Assembly: GCA_041653955.1 (NCBI GenBank)
Contig: JBAZEH010000003.1
Location: forward strand, 1-64,000
DNA from: UBA1562 sp041653955
GTDB taxonomy: Bacteria; Omnitrophota; Gorgyraeia; Gygaellales; Profunditerraquicolaceae
Reading direction: 5' to 3'
Length of the DNA: 64,000 nucleotides
Shown here: piece after piece, positions 1 to 8,096 of the stretch
How the letters are laid out: each line of letters starts with the position of its first letter
Numbering within the stretch: the first letter of the stretch is position 1
Program-made: the position numbers and the translations under genes
Notes under the pieces: generated by a model
Told to the model about the DNA's origin: nothing
Database searches by the model: none
What the model saw: the letters and a program-made list of their open reading frames with translations, nothing else

Positions 1-141
1 ATGATGATAGATGCCTTTACGAATAAATATCATACTCTTGTAAAACTGGTAAAAGATATTTCCGCAGCCGTGGTTTTGATCGCTTCTCTGAATGCGCTTG
101 CCGTAGGGTATATACTGTTTATAAGAAAAATATTCAAATAG
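1..141 (+). CDS. dgkA: Diacylglycerol/undecaprenol kinase, C-terminal end (5' truncated by window)
   Basis: The window opens inside this reading frame, which ends with TAG at 139-141. The visible 46 residues contain NKYHTLVKLVKDISAAVVLI followed by a hydrophobic stretch and a basic tail (IRKIFK). This matches the last part of the small integral-membrane kinases DgkA/UndK, where a conserved E/K-Y-H-x-L-V-K-x-A/V-K-D segment precedes the last transmembrane helix. In that family the enzyme phosphorylates diacylglycerol or undecaprenol in the inner membrane. The catalytic N-terminal part is outside the window, so the substrate cannot be judged. The ATG at position 1 is probably an internal methionine. 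Confidence 0.72.
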   Translation: MMIDAFTNKYHTLVKLVKDISAAVVLIASLNALAVGYILFIRKIFK

Positions 142-192
142 GCCCGGCGCATATTTTATTATCCATGCCTTTCGGCGTACGTAGAATTTCAG

Positions 193-221
193 TTGCGTAA
201 TGCCGCGCGATAAATTATAAT
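193..221 (+). promoter_or_regulatory. Sigma-70-type promoter for tRNA-Met
   Basis: A TTGCGT box (193-198) and a perfect TATAAT box (216-221) are separated by exactly 17 bases. The predicted start of transcription is about 5 bases before the mature 5' end of the tRNA at 233. The -35 box matches the consensus only in part. Confidence 0.6.
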
Positions 222-232
222 ACTTACCTTAT

Positions 233-306
233 GGCGGAGTAGCTCAGCCTGATAGAGCACGCGGCTCATACCCGCTTGGTCGGTGGTTTAAATCCACTCT
301 CCGCCA
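233..306 (+). tRNA. tRNA-Met (CAT anticodon)
   Basis: The cloverleaf folds fully: a 7-bp acceptor stem GGCGGAG/CTCCGCC, D stem GCTC/GAGC, anticodon loop CTCATAC giving CAT, T stem GGTGG/CCACT with one G-U pair, and discriminator A306. CCA is not encoded. The 1-72 G-C pair argues against initiator tRNA. Elongator Met is most likely; an Ile tRNA read after lysidine modification is the alternative. The D loop has GA where GG is usual and the T loop starts TTT instead of TTC, a matched change of the 19-56 tertiary pair. Confidence 0.9.
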
Positions 307-324
307 CTATCTTTTTACTGTCGG

Positions 325-358
325 TGGCGGCTCCCGAATAAAATGAGGGAGCTAGCCA
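325..358 (+). other. Hairpin in the leader before the PAS-GGDEF-HD-GYP gene
   Basis: GCTCCC (330-335) pairs with GGGAGC (347-352) around an 11-nt loop, and the stem extends outward as TGGC (325-328) with GCCA (355-358). It sits 14 nt before the next start codon and is not followed by a run of T, so it is not a typical terminator. Its role is unknown. It may lie in the 5' leader of the following gene. Confidence 0.4.
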
Positions 359-371
359 CTTTATTTGCTAA

Positions 372-1964
372 ATGAAAAAGAATACCGGCAAGACCTACTC
401 CCTGGACGTTTTCAACAGCCTCCCCGACCGCGCCTTTATCGTAGACCCTAAAGACTATACTATCGTTGATGTCAATAATGCCTACCTGAAGAAGGAGGGG
501 CTAAAGAGAGAAGATGTCATTGGCAGGAAGTGCTATGAAGTAACCCATAAAAATTCATCTCCCTGCAGAGGCGCTCTCGAGCGGTGCCCGTTAAGAGATA
601 CCGTTAAGACGAAGAAATCATCCGTTTCAGAACACCTCCATTACGACAAGAATAATAACCCTTATTATGTGGATATAATTACCTCTGTCATTAAAGACCG
701 GTCTAAAAATAAAGACCTCATCCTGCATATCTGCCGCCCCGGGCAGCTGCTTAAAGATAAAAAAAATGAGGTCGCAAAGAAGAGCAGGAGATATATAAGG
801 CAGTTAAAGAACCTCGCCATTAAAGACCCCCTTACTGGAGTTTATAATTACCGTTATCTTATGGATAGGCTGCCTGCTGAAGTATACCGTTCTAGGAGAT
901 ATAAAGATCCGCTGTCACTGGCGCTTCTGGATATAGATTATTTCAAATCCATAAATGACGTATACGGGCACCGGACAGGCGACAAGGCCCTGGAGGAGTT
1001 CGCGCAATTTATTAAAAGTTCTTTACGGCAGAGCGATATCATGGCCAGGTACGGAGGGGAAGAATTCGTAGTGCTGATGCCCCATACCGATAAATTAGGC
1101 GCCCAGTATCTGGCCAACCGTTTAATAAATAAATTAAGGAAGCATATTTTCAACATAGAAAAATCCGAGATAAAGCTGAAGATCAGCATAGGTGTAGCCA
1201 CTTTATCTTTGGATGAGTATTGCGATACCTCCGATAAATTGCTTAGCGCGGCGGATAAGGCAATGCAGAGGGCCAAGGAATCCGGGAGTAATATGGCGGT
1301 TGCCTATAGCGGTCTATATAAGGGTAAGGGCAGCACGCAGGAGAAAACGAGCCCTTATGAAGAGGTAAATATTTTAAAGCGCAAGATCACCAAATTGTCC
1401 GAGCGCGTTGACCGGGTGGTATTGGAATCAATGTATGCCTTCTCGAAGTCCATGGAGGCGCGGGATTACTATACCGCCGAGCACTCCGATGATATGGTGG
1501 ATATTGTTTTGAGGATCGGCAAGGAGATCGGCCTGGACCAGGATATGCTCAATAATCTCGAAAGAGGGGCAACGCTCCATGATGTGGGCAAGATAGGGAT
1601 AAGCGACGCGATATTATTGAAAAAAGGAAAACTTACTCCTGAAGAATACGAAACTATTAAAATGCATCCTAAGGTAGGCGCTGAAATAATACGTTCCATA
1701 CATTTTCTGAAAGATGTTGTCCCGATAGTGCTGCATCATCACGAGAAATGGGATGGGACGGGTTATCCTTCGGGATTAAAAGGCAAGGAGATACCGCTTC
1801 TGGCAAGGATAGTCGGTATCGCCGACGCGTATCAGGCGCTTGCTTCCGACAGGCCTTACAGAAAGGCGTATTCTAAAAAGGAGGCGCTGAATATATTGAA
1901 GAAAGAAGCAGGCACGCATTTTGATAAAGACCTGGTGAACATATTGATAAAATTAGAGCGTTAA
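372..1964 (+). CDS. PAS-GGDEF-HD-GYP cyclic-di-GMP enzyme
   Basis: This 530-aa soluble protein combines a PAS sensor (about residues 10-125), a GGDEF diguanylate cyclase (about 150-310) and an HD-GYP phosphodiesterase (about 350-530). The cyclase motif is GGEEF at 228-232, preceded by RQSD, which fits the inhibitory I-site RxxD. The phosphodiesterase has HD at 403-404, the downstream HHHEKWDGTGYP segment and GYP at 464-466, so both halves look active. The protein could therefore make and degrade cyclic-di-GMP according to a PAS signal. The PAS domain carries a three-cysteine pattern (CYEVTH..., PC, RCPL), seen in some PAS domains and possibly sensing redox or metal. No Shine-Dalgarno is obvious before the ATG. 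The three PilZ proteins and YajQ further along are possible effectors. Confidence 0.9.
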   Translation: MKKNTGKTYSLDVFNSLPDRAFIVDPKDYTIVDVNNAYLKKEGLKREDVIGRKCYEVTHKNSSPCRGALERCPLRDTVKTKKSSVSEHLHYDKNNNPYYVDIITSVIKDRSKNKDLILHICRPGQLLKDKKNEVAKKSRRYIRQLKNLAIKDPLTGVYNYRYLMDRLPAEVYRSRRYKDPLSLALLDIDYFKSINDVYGHRTGDKALEEFAQFIKSSLRQSDIMARYGGEEFVVLMPHTDKLGAQYLANRLINKLRKHIFNIEKSEIKLKISIGVATLSLDEYCDTSDKLLSAADKAMQRAKESGSNMAVAYSGLYKGKGSTQEKTSPYEEVNILKRKITKLSERVDRVVLESMYAFSKSMEARDYYTAEHSDDMVDIVLRIGKEIGLDQDMLNNLERGATLHDVGKIGISDAILLKKGKLTPEEYETIKMHPKVGAEIIRSIHFLKDVVPIVLHHHEKWDGTGYPSGLKGKEIPLLARIVGIADAYQALASDRPYRKAYSKKEALNILKKEAGTHFDKDLVNILIKLER

Positions 1965-1972
1965 GGCGCCCC

Positions 1973-2944
1973 TTGAATATGATAGAGAAGGTAAAGGATA
2001 CGATTAAAAGATACGGCCTTATAGATAAGGGCGATAAGGTGATTGTCGGGGTATCGGGCGGCCCGGACTCCATGGCATTGCTTTATCTTCTGAATGCCTT
2101 GAAGAAAGAGTTTAAGCTTGCTTTGCACGTGGCGCATTTAGACCATATGTTAAGAAAAGATTCTTCTAAAGACGCCGAATACGTGGAAACTATTGCCTGC
2201 AAATTTAATATACCGTTTACCATGGCGAAAATAAATATCAAGGCGCTATCCTCCAAAGGTTCAACTGAAGAGATCGCCCGCAATGCCCGCCTCGGCTTCT
2301 TATTCAGGGTAGCGCGGGATATGAAAGCAGACGCGGTCGCCCTTGGCCACAATCTTGATGACCAGGCAGAGACCGTGCTCATGCGCCTCATAAGAGGCAG
2401 CGGGCTATACGGATTATCCGGGATACTGCCGAAGAGGGATATAGCGGGTTACCGTATTATCAGGCCCTTAATAGAGATAAGGCGCGGCAAGATAGAGGCC
2501 TATCTTAAGCGTAAGAGTATCAACCCGCGTATTGACGCGTCTAATTATAAAGATATATATTTCCGCAATAAGATCAGGAATAAGCTCCTGCCTTTATTGG
2601 AAAAACAGTATAACCGTAATATAAAAGAGGTGTTGAGCAATATGGCTGAAAGCGTAGGCTATGATTACGCTTATCTTGCCAGCGCAGCAGCGCGCGCGGT
2701 AAAGGGGCCGGCGAAAAAGCTGGAACTTAGAATGCTCATGAAGAGCCATATCGCAATACGCAGATTATTGCTGCGCAGGGGTATAGCGGAGGTAAAAGGG
2801 GATACGCGCAGGATAACATTCCGTCATATAATGGAGCTTGAAGACCTGATCTTTAACCGCCCGGTCAATTCTATAGTAGACCTGCCAAAAGGGGTATCGG
2901 TAATCAAGGGGAAGATCTGCCTTTCTTTCTACCGAAAGCCTTAA
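1973..2944 (+). CDS. tilS: tRNA(Ile)-lysidine synthase TilS
   Basis: TilS uses ATP to attach lysine to C34 of tRNA-Ile(CAU), changing both its codon reading and its charging. The N-terminal PP-loop motif SGGPDS is at residues 28-33, followed by the family segments HLDHMLR, ARNARLGF and LGHNLDDQAETVLMRLIRGSG. With 323 residues it lacks most of the long C-terminal domains of the E. coli enzyme, which is common outside proteobacteria. I chose the TTG at 1973 because AAGG (1963-1966) lies 6 nt upstream. An ATG at 1979 is the alternative start. The gene follows the preceding one by 8 nt and stands just before the ftsH promoter, an order (tilS-ftsH) found widely in bacteria. Confidence 0.93.
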   Translation: MNMIEKVKDTIKRYGLIDKGDKVIVGVSGGPDSMALLYLLNALKKEFKLALHVAHLDHMLRKDSSKDAEYVETIACKFNIPFTMAKINIKALSSKGSTEEIARNARLGFLFRVARDMKADAVALGHNLDDQAETVLMRLIRGSGLYGLSGILPKRDIAGYRIIRPLIEIRRGKIEAYLKRKSINPRIDASNYKDIYFRNKIRNKLLPLLEKQYNRNIKEVLSNMAESVGYDYAYLASAAARAVKGPAKKLELRMLMKSHIAIRRLLLRRGIAEVKGDTRRITFRHIMELEDLIFNRPVNSIVDLPKGVSVIKGKICLSFYRKP

Positions 2945-2957
2945 CATTAATAAATAC

Positions 2958-2986
2958 TTGATTTTATGATCGCCCGCGTATATAAT
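2958..2986 (+). promoter_or_regulatory. Sigma-70-type promoter for ftsH
   Basis: TTGATT (2958-2963) and a perfect TATAAT (2981-2986) are 17 bases apart in the 65-bp gap between tilS and ftsH. The start of transcription would fall near 2993, leaving a very short leader with the Shine-Dalgarno GAGAGGAG (2998-3005) before the ATG at 3010. This is one of the clearest promoters in the window. Confidence 0.75.
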
Positions 2987-3009
2987 AAAATTTTACAGAG
3001 AGGAGAATA

Positions 3010-4905
3010 ATGCCTGGACCGAATAAACCTAACTCTAAGAAAAACAAGGCGTTTAGGCGCTTTCCATGGGTTTGGATAGTAGTAATATTCATGGTTTACA
3101 TTTTGTTTAATTCCCTTACTATGCCTATGACAGGAGTGCCTAAAGAGATCTCTTATGCCGATTTTTACTCCCTTTTAAAGAATAACCCGGACAATATAAA
3201 TTGGGTGGCAAAGATTGAGGGAGGGCTTAAGCTTGAAGGTGAAATGAAGGATAAATCCGCTTTCTTTGTTTATGTCCCGGAGGATGACCCTGAATTACTT
3301 GCCCTCCTGCGCCAGAACCTGAAGAATTTCAGCATTAAACCGCCGCGCACCATGTGGGCAAACCTGTTTTATTCCTTAGGCCCGATTCTTTTATTGATAT
3401 TCTTCTGGTGGATGATGGCGGCCAGGGGTGAACAGCTTGGGAACAGGGTCATGGGTTTCGGTAAGATCCGCCCGAAGATACACAGCGAACAAGACGCAGA
3501 GAAGGTCACTTTTAATAATGACGTGGCAGGCGTGGATGAGGCAAAAGAGGAGTTGCAGGAGGTTGTTGAGTTTTTAAAGGACCCCAAGAAGTTCCAGAAA
3601 TTAGGCGGCAAGATACCTAAAGGGGTATTATTGGTAGGCCCCCCGGGGTGCGGAAAGACGCTGGTTGCTAAAGCAGTCGCGGGGGAGGCGGGTGTGCCTT
3701 TCTTCAGCATATCCGGTTCTGATTTTGTGGAGATGTTCGTCGGCGTAGGAGCCAGCCGCGTGAGAGACCTTTTTGAACAGGGGCGTAAGGCCGCTAAGGT
3801 CTCCGGCAAGGGGGCGATAATATTCATTGACGAGATAGACGCTGTAGGGCGTTTGCGTTTTTCGGGGATAGGGGGAGGCCACGATGAGAGGGAGCAGACT
3901 TTAAACCAGCTCCTGGTTGAAATGGACGGTTTCGCTACAGAACAGGGCCTGATACTTATCGCCGCGACTAACCGCCCGGATACATTGGACCCGGCGCTCT
4001 TGCGCCCGGGAAGATTTGACAGGGTCATCGTGATAAACCTCCCTGATATTGCGGGAAGAGAAGCGATACTTAAGGTCCATACAAGGAAGATAAAACTGGA
4101 TCCCGGGGTGAACCTGAAGGCGATCGCGCAGCAGACTTCATTATTTTCAGGCGCAGACCTCGCGAACCTTTGCAATGAAGCGGCGCTTTTAGCCGCCAGG
4201 CGCAATAAGGAAGCGGTCCAGCAGCAGGATATGGAGGCATCAATAGAGCGCGTGATCATGGGGCCGGAAAAGAAGAGCAGGGTGATGTCAAAGCGCGAAA
4301 AGGAATTGACGGCGATACATGAAGCGGGGCACGCGATACTTTCGCTGCTTATCCCGGAGGTTGACCCGGTAACTAAAGTCTCTATCATACCGAGGGGTAT
4401 GGCAGGCGGTTACACCCTTACTCCTCCGCGCGAAGACAAGGGGTATCACTCTAAAACAGAGCTTTTGGGGAATATTACTGTCGCCTTGGGCGGAAGAGTC
4501 TCGGAGGAGATGAATTTCGGGGATATTACCACAGGGGCCGGGCACGACCTGGAATCGGCAACGGATATGGCCAGAAAGATGGTATGTGATTTCGGCATGA
4601 GCGAGCGTTTAGGCAATATTACTTTAGGCAAGAGCCACGGCCCGGTTTTTTTGGGCAGGGACATAGTAGAAGAGAAAAACTACAGCGACGACACGGCCAG
4701 TATCATAGACGAAGAGATAAAACTTATTATTGATACCTGTTATCAGCGGGCGAAGAAGCTTATTCAGGATAATAAAGAAAAACTTAAGTTATTAGCCGAT
4801 ACGCTGCTTGAGAAGGAAGTCTTAAGCGGAGAAGATATCAAGCGCATGCTTGGTTTAACGGATTTGAGTGTTCCGGATGCGGATCCTCCGACCAAACAAT
4901 CTTAA
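3010..4905 (+). CDS. ftsH: ATP-dependent zinc metalloprotease FtsH
   Basis: FtsH is a membrane-anchored AAA+ protease that extracts and degrades membrane and short-lived cytosolic proteins. The 631-aa protein has a transmembrane helix near residues 20-38, a short periplasmic part, a second helix near 120-140, then the AAA module with Walker A GPPGCGKT at 210-217, Walker B IIFIDEID and the second region of homology (TNRPDTLDPALLRPGRFDR). The zinc site HEAGH is at 437-441. All catalytic features are intact and the length is normal. It has its own promoter and a strong Shine-Dalgarno. Its 3' end overlaps the start of folP, so the two are translationally coupled. Confidence 0.97.
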   Translation: MPGPNKPNSKKNKAFRRFPWVWIVVIFMVYILFNSLTMPMTGVPKEISYADFYSLLKNNPDNINWVAKIEGGLKLEGEMKDKSAFFVYVPEDDPELLALLRQNLKNFSIKPPRTMWANLFYSLGPILLLIFFWWMMAARGEQLGNRVMGFGKIRPKIHSEQDAEKVTFNNDVAGVDEAKEELQEVVEFLKDPKKFQKLGGKIPKGVLLVGPPGCGKTLVAKAVAGEAGVPFFSISGSDFVEMFVGVGASRVRDLFEQGRKAAKVSGKGAIIFIDEIDAVGRLRFSGIGGGHDEREQTLNQLLVEMDGFATEQGLILIAATNRPDTLDPALLRPGRFDRVIVINLPDIAGREAILKVHTRKIKLDPGVNLKAIAQQTSLFSGADLANLCNEAALLAARRNKEAVQQQDMEASIERVIMGPEKKSRVMSKREKELTAIHEAGHAILSLLIPEVDPVTKVSIIPRGMAGGYTLTPPREDKGYHSKTELLGNITVALGGRVSEEMNFGDITTGAGHDLESATDMARKMVCDFGMSERLGNITLGKSHGPVFLGRDIVEEKNYSDDTASIIDEEIKLIIDTCYQRAKKLIQDNKEKLKLLADTLLEKEVLSGEDIKRMLGLTDLSVPDADPPTKQS

Positions 4906-6091
4906 GGAATTAAAGAAGATAATGCGGGAGATCGGTGTCGATCCCTATGGCATTGATATAATGCTGCCTAAGGCGGCATGGCACTTGGTCAGGACGGGGC
5001 CTATATCCTCTATTGCGGCTAACATATTGAAACAGGAGATGCTTTCCCTGGGCGGGGATGTGGCTGTTTCAAGGGAGACCCTTACCGGCAAGGTAAAGAA
5101 GACCGATTGCCTGGCGATGGCTAATCTTTCGCAATACAGGCGGCTCTGTGAAAAATTGGAGAAACAGCCCTTTGGGCTGGATAATGCCGCGCGGGAGCTT
5201 GCCGCTACAATAGCTAACTACCAGAAGGATGAATTCAGGTTAAGGCTGGGTAGGTATGCCCTTTCCATGAAAAGGGGCAGGGCATATGTTATGGGTATCA
5301 TTAATCTTACGCCGGATTCCTTCAGCGGGGACGGCTTGTACAAGGGGCGGGTTTCTTATAGCAGTGCGTCCTGTGGTATTGTTGAAGCCGCGCAAAGGAT
5401 GGCTGATGACGGCGCCGATATTATAGATATAGGCGGGGAATCCAGCAGGCCCGGGGCCAGGCCGGTAACTTTGCGGGAAGAATTAAAACGCACCATACCG
5501 GCGATAAAGAGGATAGCGAAGAAAGTCAATGTCCCGGTATCTATCGATACGTATAAGCCCGAAGTGGCCCGGCAGGCGCTGGATAGCGGCGCGGTTATGG
5601 TCAATGATATATCCGGATTAAGTACCGCTATGGCAAAGGTTGTATCCGGATATAAAGCGGGAGTGGTGATCATGCATATGAAGGGGAGGCCCCGTCATAT
5701 GCAGAGGAACCCCGTTTACGGCTCATTGATTGATGAGATAATTCAATATCTGTCCGCGGCGATAAAAAGAGGGGAAGCTTCTGGTGTTGATAGGAAAAAG
5801 ATAATTATTGATCCCGGGATAGGTTTTGGGAAGAGGTTTGAACATAATCTTGAGATATTGAGAGGCTTGAAGGAATTCAAGGTGCTGGGCAGGCCCATAA
5901 TGGTAGGGCCTTCGCGCAAATCATTCCTGGGAGAAATATTGAATGCGGCTGCGCAAGAGAGGGTATTCGGCACCGTATCCGCCTGCGTGCTGGCGGTTAA
6001 GAACGGAGCAAATATAGTCAGGGTGCATGATGTCAGGGCTGTGAAGGATGCCGTAAAAGTATTGAACAGCGTCAATAGCATAACGAGATAG
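4877..6091 (+). CDS. folP: Dihydropteroate synthase with N-terminal extension
   Basis: DHPS joins p-aminobenzoate to 6-hydroxymethyl-dihydropterin diphosphate in folate synthesis. The TIM-barrel core starts near residue 135 with VMGIINLTPDSFSGDG and continues with DIGGESSRPGA, SIDTYKPEVA, VNDISG and a C-terminal IDPGIGFGK and VGPSRKSF. About 130 residues precede the core, giving about 404 aa against the usual 270-280. The extension (LRPNNLKELKKIMREIGVDP...) resembles the extra domain found on DHPS of several anaerobes and is not a second folate enzyme that I recognise. I chose the ATG at 4877; a GTG at 4868 is also possible. Either start lies inside the end of ftsH. Confidence 0.92.
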   Translation: MRILRPNNLKELKKIMREIGVDPYGIDIMLPKAAWHLVRTGPISSIAANILKQEMLSLGGDVAVSRETLTGKVKKTDCLAMANLSQYRRLCEKLEKQPFGLDNAARELAATIANYQKDEFRLRLGRYALSMKRGRAYVMGIINLTPDSFSGDGLYKGRVSYSSASCGIVEAAQRMADDGADIIDIGGESSRPGARPVTLREELKRTIPAIKRIAKKVNVPVSIDTYKPEVARQALDSGAVMVNDISGLSTAMAKVVSGYKAGVVIMHMKGRPRHMQRNPVYGSLIDEIIQYLSAAIKRGEASGVDRKKIIIDPGIGFGKRFEHNLEILRGLKEFKVLGRPIMVGPSRKSFLGEILNAAAQERVFGTVSACVLAVKNGANIVRVHDVRAVKDAVKVLNSVNSITR

Positions 6092-6100
6092 GGGAGAGAT

Positions 6101-6892
6101 ATGCAGATAGCAAATCTTATCCATTTCTGGAAACCGGTATTTGAAATAGCGATATTGTGGTTTGTAATATACCATATAATGCTTTTCTTTGAAGGTACCC
6201 GCGCGATACAGGTCCTGCGCGGCATAGTCATACTTTCCCTTTCTTTTCTTGTGTTCCAGAGGCTGGGCCTTGAGATATTGAACTGGCTGCTAACGAAACT
6301 ATTCGCCATATCGGTTATCGCTATACTGGTCATATTTCATCCTGAAATAAGGCAGGGGCTGGCGCGGTTAGGCCGGCGGCATCCGTTCGGCACTAATTTA
6401 AGAGAAGAAGAACTGGATTATATATTGAGGCAGATAAACAGGGCGGCAGATAACCTGACAAAAAACAAAGTGGGCGCGCTTATCGCCATAGAAAAATACG
6501 ACCTGCTTACGGCTTATATTGAGAGCGGGGTGCTTATAGACGCGCGCGTATCTTCGGACCTGATAGAGAATATATTTACTCCAGGCAGCCCCCTTCATGA
6601 CGGAGGGCTGATCATACAGCATGGGCGCCTCACTGCCGCAGGATGCATATTCCCCCTTACGGAAAACCAGGATATAAGCCGCAGGCTCGGCACCAGGCAC
6701 CGCGCGGCGCTGGGCTTAAGCGAAGAGACCGACGCGATTGTCATCATCGTTTCTGAAGAGAGGCAGGATATATCATTGGTCTACCGCGGGGATATGTATA
6801 AAGACCTGAGCAGGGAAGATATGCTTTTGAAGATCAAAGAGATCATGAAACTCAAGAAGGAAGAAGATGGCGAGAAAAAAGATCAGCATTAG
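6101..6892 (+). CDS. cdaA: Diadenylate cyclase CdaA
   Basis: CdaA makes cyclic-di-AMP from two ATP at the membrane. The 263-aa protein has about three hydrophobic helices in residues 10-80 and a DAC (DisA_N) domain from about 95. The catalytic region reads PLHDGGLII with D167-G168-G169, and RHR is at 199-201. The usual family motif is DGA; here it is DGG, a small change next to the catalytic aspartate. It starts 9 nt after folP and overlaps the small cdaR remnant by 26 nt, giving the common cdaA-cdaR order. A PgpH-like HD protein at 43160 could degrade the product. Confidence 0.93.
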   Translation: MQIANLIHFWKPVFEIAILWFVIYHIMLFFEGTRAIQVLRGIVILSLSFLVFQRLGLEILNWLLTKLFAISVIAILVIFHPEIRQGLARLGRRHPFGTNLREEELDYILRQINRAADNLTKNKVGALIAIEKYDLLTAYIESGVLIDARVSSDLIENIFTPGSPLHDGGLIIQHGRLTAAGCIFPLTENQDISRRLGTRHRAALGLSEETDAIVIIVSEERQDISLVYRGDMYKDLSREDMLLKIKEIMKLKKEEDGEKKDQH

Positions 6893-7007
6893 TCACCGTA
6901 TAATACACTGGTTTACCTATCATCCGTGGCTTAAGCTTATCGCGCTTATACTGGCGGTCATGGTCTGGTTTTACGTCAAGGGCGAGATAAAACTTGTTGA
7001 TTACTGA
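6867..7007 (+). CDS. cdaR: CdaR (YbbR family) reduced to its membrane anchor, 46 aa
   Basis: This small frame starts with ATG inside the end of cdaA and encodes 46 residues: a basic N-terminus (MARKKISIS), then HPWLKLIALILAVMVWFYVKG and a stop. The W-L-K-L-I-(A/S)-L-x-L-A-x-x-W-F-Y-V signature is the N-terminal membrane helix of CdaR/YbbR proteins, which normally continue into several extracytoplasmic YbbR domains and regulate CdaA. Here the stop at 7005-7007 comes immediately after the helix and pdxJ starts 13 nt later, so no YbbR repeats remain. It may be a genuine mini-CdaR or a gene that has lost its 3' part. Confidence 0.7.
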   Translation: MARKKISISHRIIHWFTYHPWLKLIALILAVMVWFYVKGEIKLVDY

Positions 7008-7020
7008 GTGAAATTGCGTG

Positions 7021-7734
7021 ATGCTTGAGTTAGGCGTAAATATAGACCATGTGGCTACATTGAGAGAGGCGCGGCGAGGTGTTGAGCCTGAACCTGTATC
7101 TGCCGCCCTGGTCGCCCAGGCCTCCGGGGCGGACAGCATAGTCGCCCATTTGAGGGAGGACCGCAGGCATATAAAGGATAGTGATATCTTTATTTTAAAA
7201 AAGGCCGTTAAAATAAAGTTTAACCTTGAGATGTCTATAGCTTCCGATATCGTTGATACCGCCTGCAGGGTTAAGCCCGACCAGGCGACGCTGGTGCCCG
7301 AGAAAAGGCAGGAGCTGACTACCGAAGGCGGTTTGGATGTGGCGTCTAATATCGGCAGGATAAAAGGCGCGGTAAACAGATTAGAGAAGAGCGGGATAGG
7401 GGTGAGCCTTTTTATAGACCCGGATAAAAAGCAGATAGATTCCGCCAGGAGAATAGGGATAAAGATGGTAGAGCTGCATACCGGGCGTTATGCCGGTGCC
7501 TCCGGAAAAAAAGGGCAGGATAAATATTTTAAGGAACTTCAAGCTGCCTCAAGATATGCTTCGGATAAAGGATTGCGTGTTTTTGCCGGGCATGGGTTGG
7601 ATTACAATAATGTTTCCAGGATAGCCGGGATAAAGGAGTTAGAGGAGCTTAATATCGGCTACTCCATTATATGCCGCGCGGTATTCGTCGGGTTGGAGCG
7701 CGCGGTGCGCCAGATGAAGGCATTGATGAAATGA
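7021..7734 (+). CDS. pdxJ: Pyridoxine 5'-phosphate synthase PdxJ
   Basis: PdxJ condenses 1-deoxy-xylulose 5-phosphate with 3-amino-2-oxopropyl phosphate to form pyridoxine 5'-phosphate, the last ring-forming step of the DXP-dependent vitamin B6 route. The sequence starts LGVNIDHVATLREARRG and contains VAHLREDRRHI, ATLVPEKRQELTTEGGLD, ELHTGRYAG and the glycine-rich AGHGLDYNN, all characteristic of the family. The length, about 237 aa, is typical. A GTG at 7018 stands directly before the chosen ATG at 7021. The stop overlaps the acpS start by 4 nt (ATGA). Confidence 0.96.
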   Translation: MLELGVNIDHVATLREARRGVEPEPVSAALVAQASGADSIVAHLREDRRHIKDSDIFILKKAVKIKFNLEMSIASDIVDTACRVKPDQATLVPEKRQELTTEGGLDVASNIGRIKGAVNRLEKSGIGVSLFIDPDKKQIDSARRIGIKMVELHTGRYAGASGKKGQDKYFKELQAASRYASDKGLRVFAGHGLDYNNVSRIAGIKELEELNIGYSIICRAVFVGLERAVRQMKALMK

Positions 7735-8096
7735 TAATAGGCACAGGAGTAGATATAACCGAAGTCAGGCGCCTGCGCCAGGCAGTTGAGAAGTGGGGGG
7801 GCAGCTTCCTTGACCGTATATTCACAGCGGGAGAGCTTGAGAACGCCAAGAGCAGGGGCAGCCTTTATCAGCACCTTGCCGGAAGGTTCGCGGCTAAAGA
7901 GGCGGTATTCAAGGCCTTAGGCGATGCTAAGCTGAATTGGAAGGATGTAGAGATACTTAACGACAGGGAAGGCAAACCATCCTGCGCGATCTTAAACGGC
8001 AGAGGCAGGAATATAAGTGTTCATATATCTATTTCGCATGTAAAGAATTATGCGGTTGCCAACGCCATTATTACGCAGAAGGCCCGACGCGCATAA
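7731..8096 (+). CDS. acpS: Holo-[acyl-carrier-protein] synthase AcpS
   Basis: AcpS transfers the phosphopantetheine arm of CoA to acyl carrier protein. The 121-aa protein begins MIIGTGVDITEVRRL and contains AGRFAAKEAVFKALG and SISHVKNYAVA, the three sequence marks of the family, including the D and E that bind magnesium. The frame is open further upstream, but the ATG at 7731 overlaps the pdxJ stop and gives the canonical N-terminus. The C-terminus overlaps nnrD by 47 nt. pdxJ-acpS-nnrD is a common bacterial gene order. Confidence 0.95.
   Translation: MIIGTGVDITEVRRLRQAVEKWGGSFLDRIFTAGELENAKSRGSLYQHLAGRFAAKEAVFKALGDAKLNWKDVEILNDREGKPSCAILNGRGRNISVHISISHVKNYAVANAIITQKARRA

Noticed and set aside
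325..358. The hairpin before the PAS-GGDEF-HD-GYP gene as a c-di-GMP riboswitch
   Set aside because: It is only a single stem-loop and lacks the conserved multi-helix core of the known c-di-GMP riboswitch classes.
3369..4388. A 339-codon open frame on the - strand opposite ftsH
   Set aside because: It lies entirely antisense to the conserved FtsH ATPase domain, has a serine- and leucine-rich composition typical of antisense reading, no ribosome site and no family resemblance.
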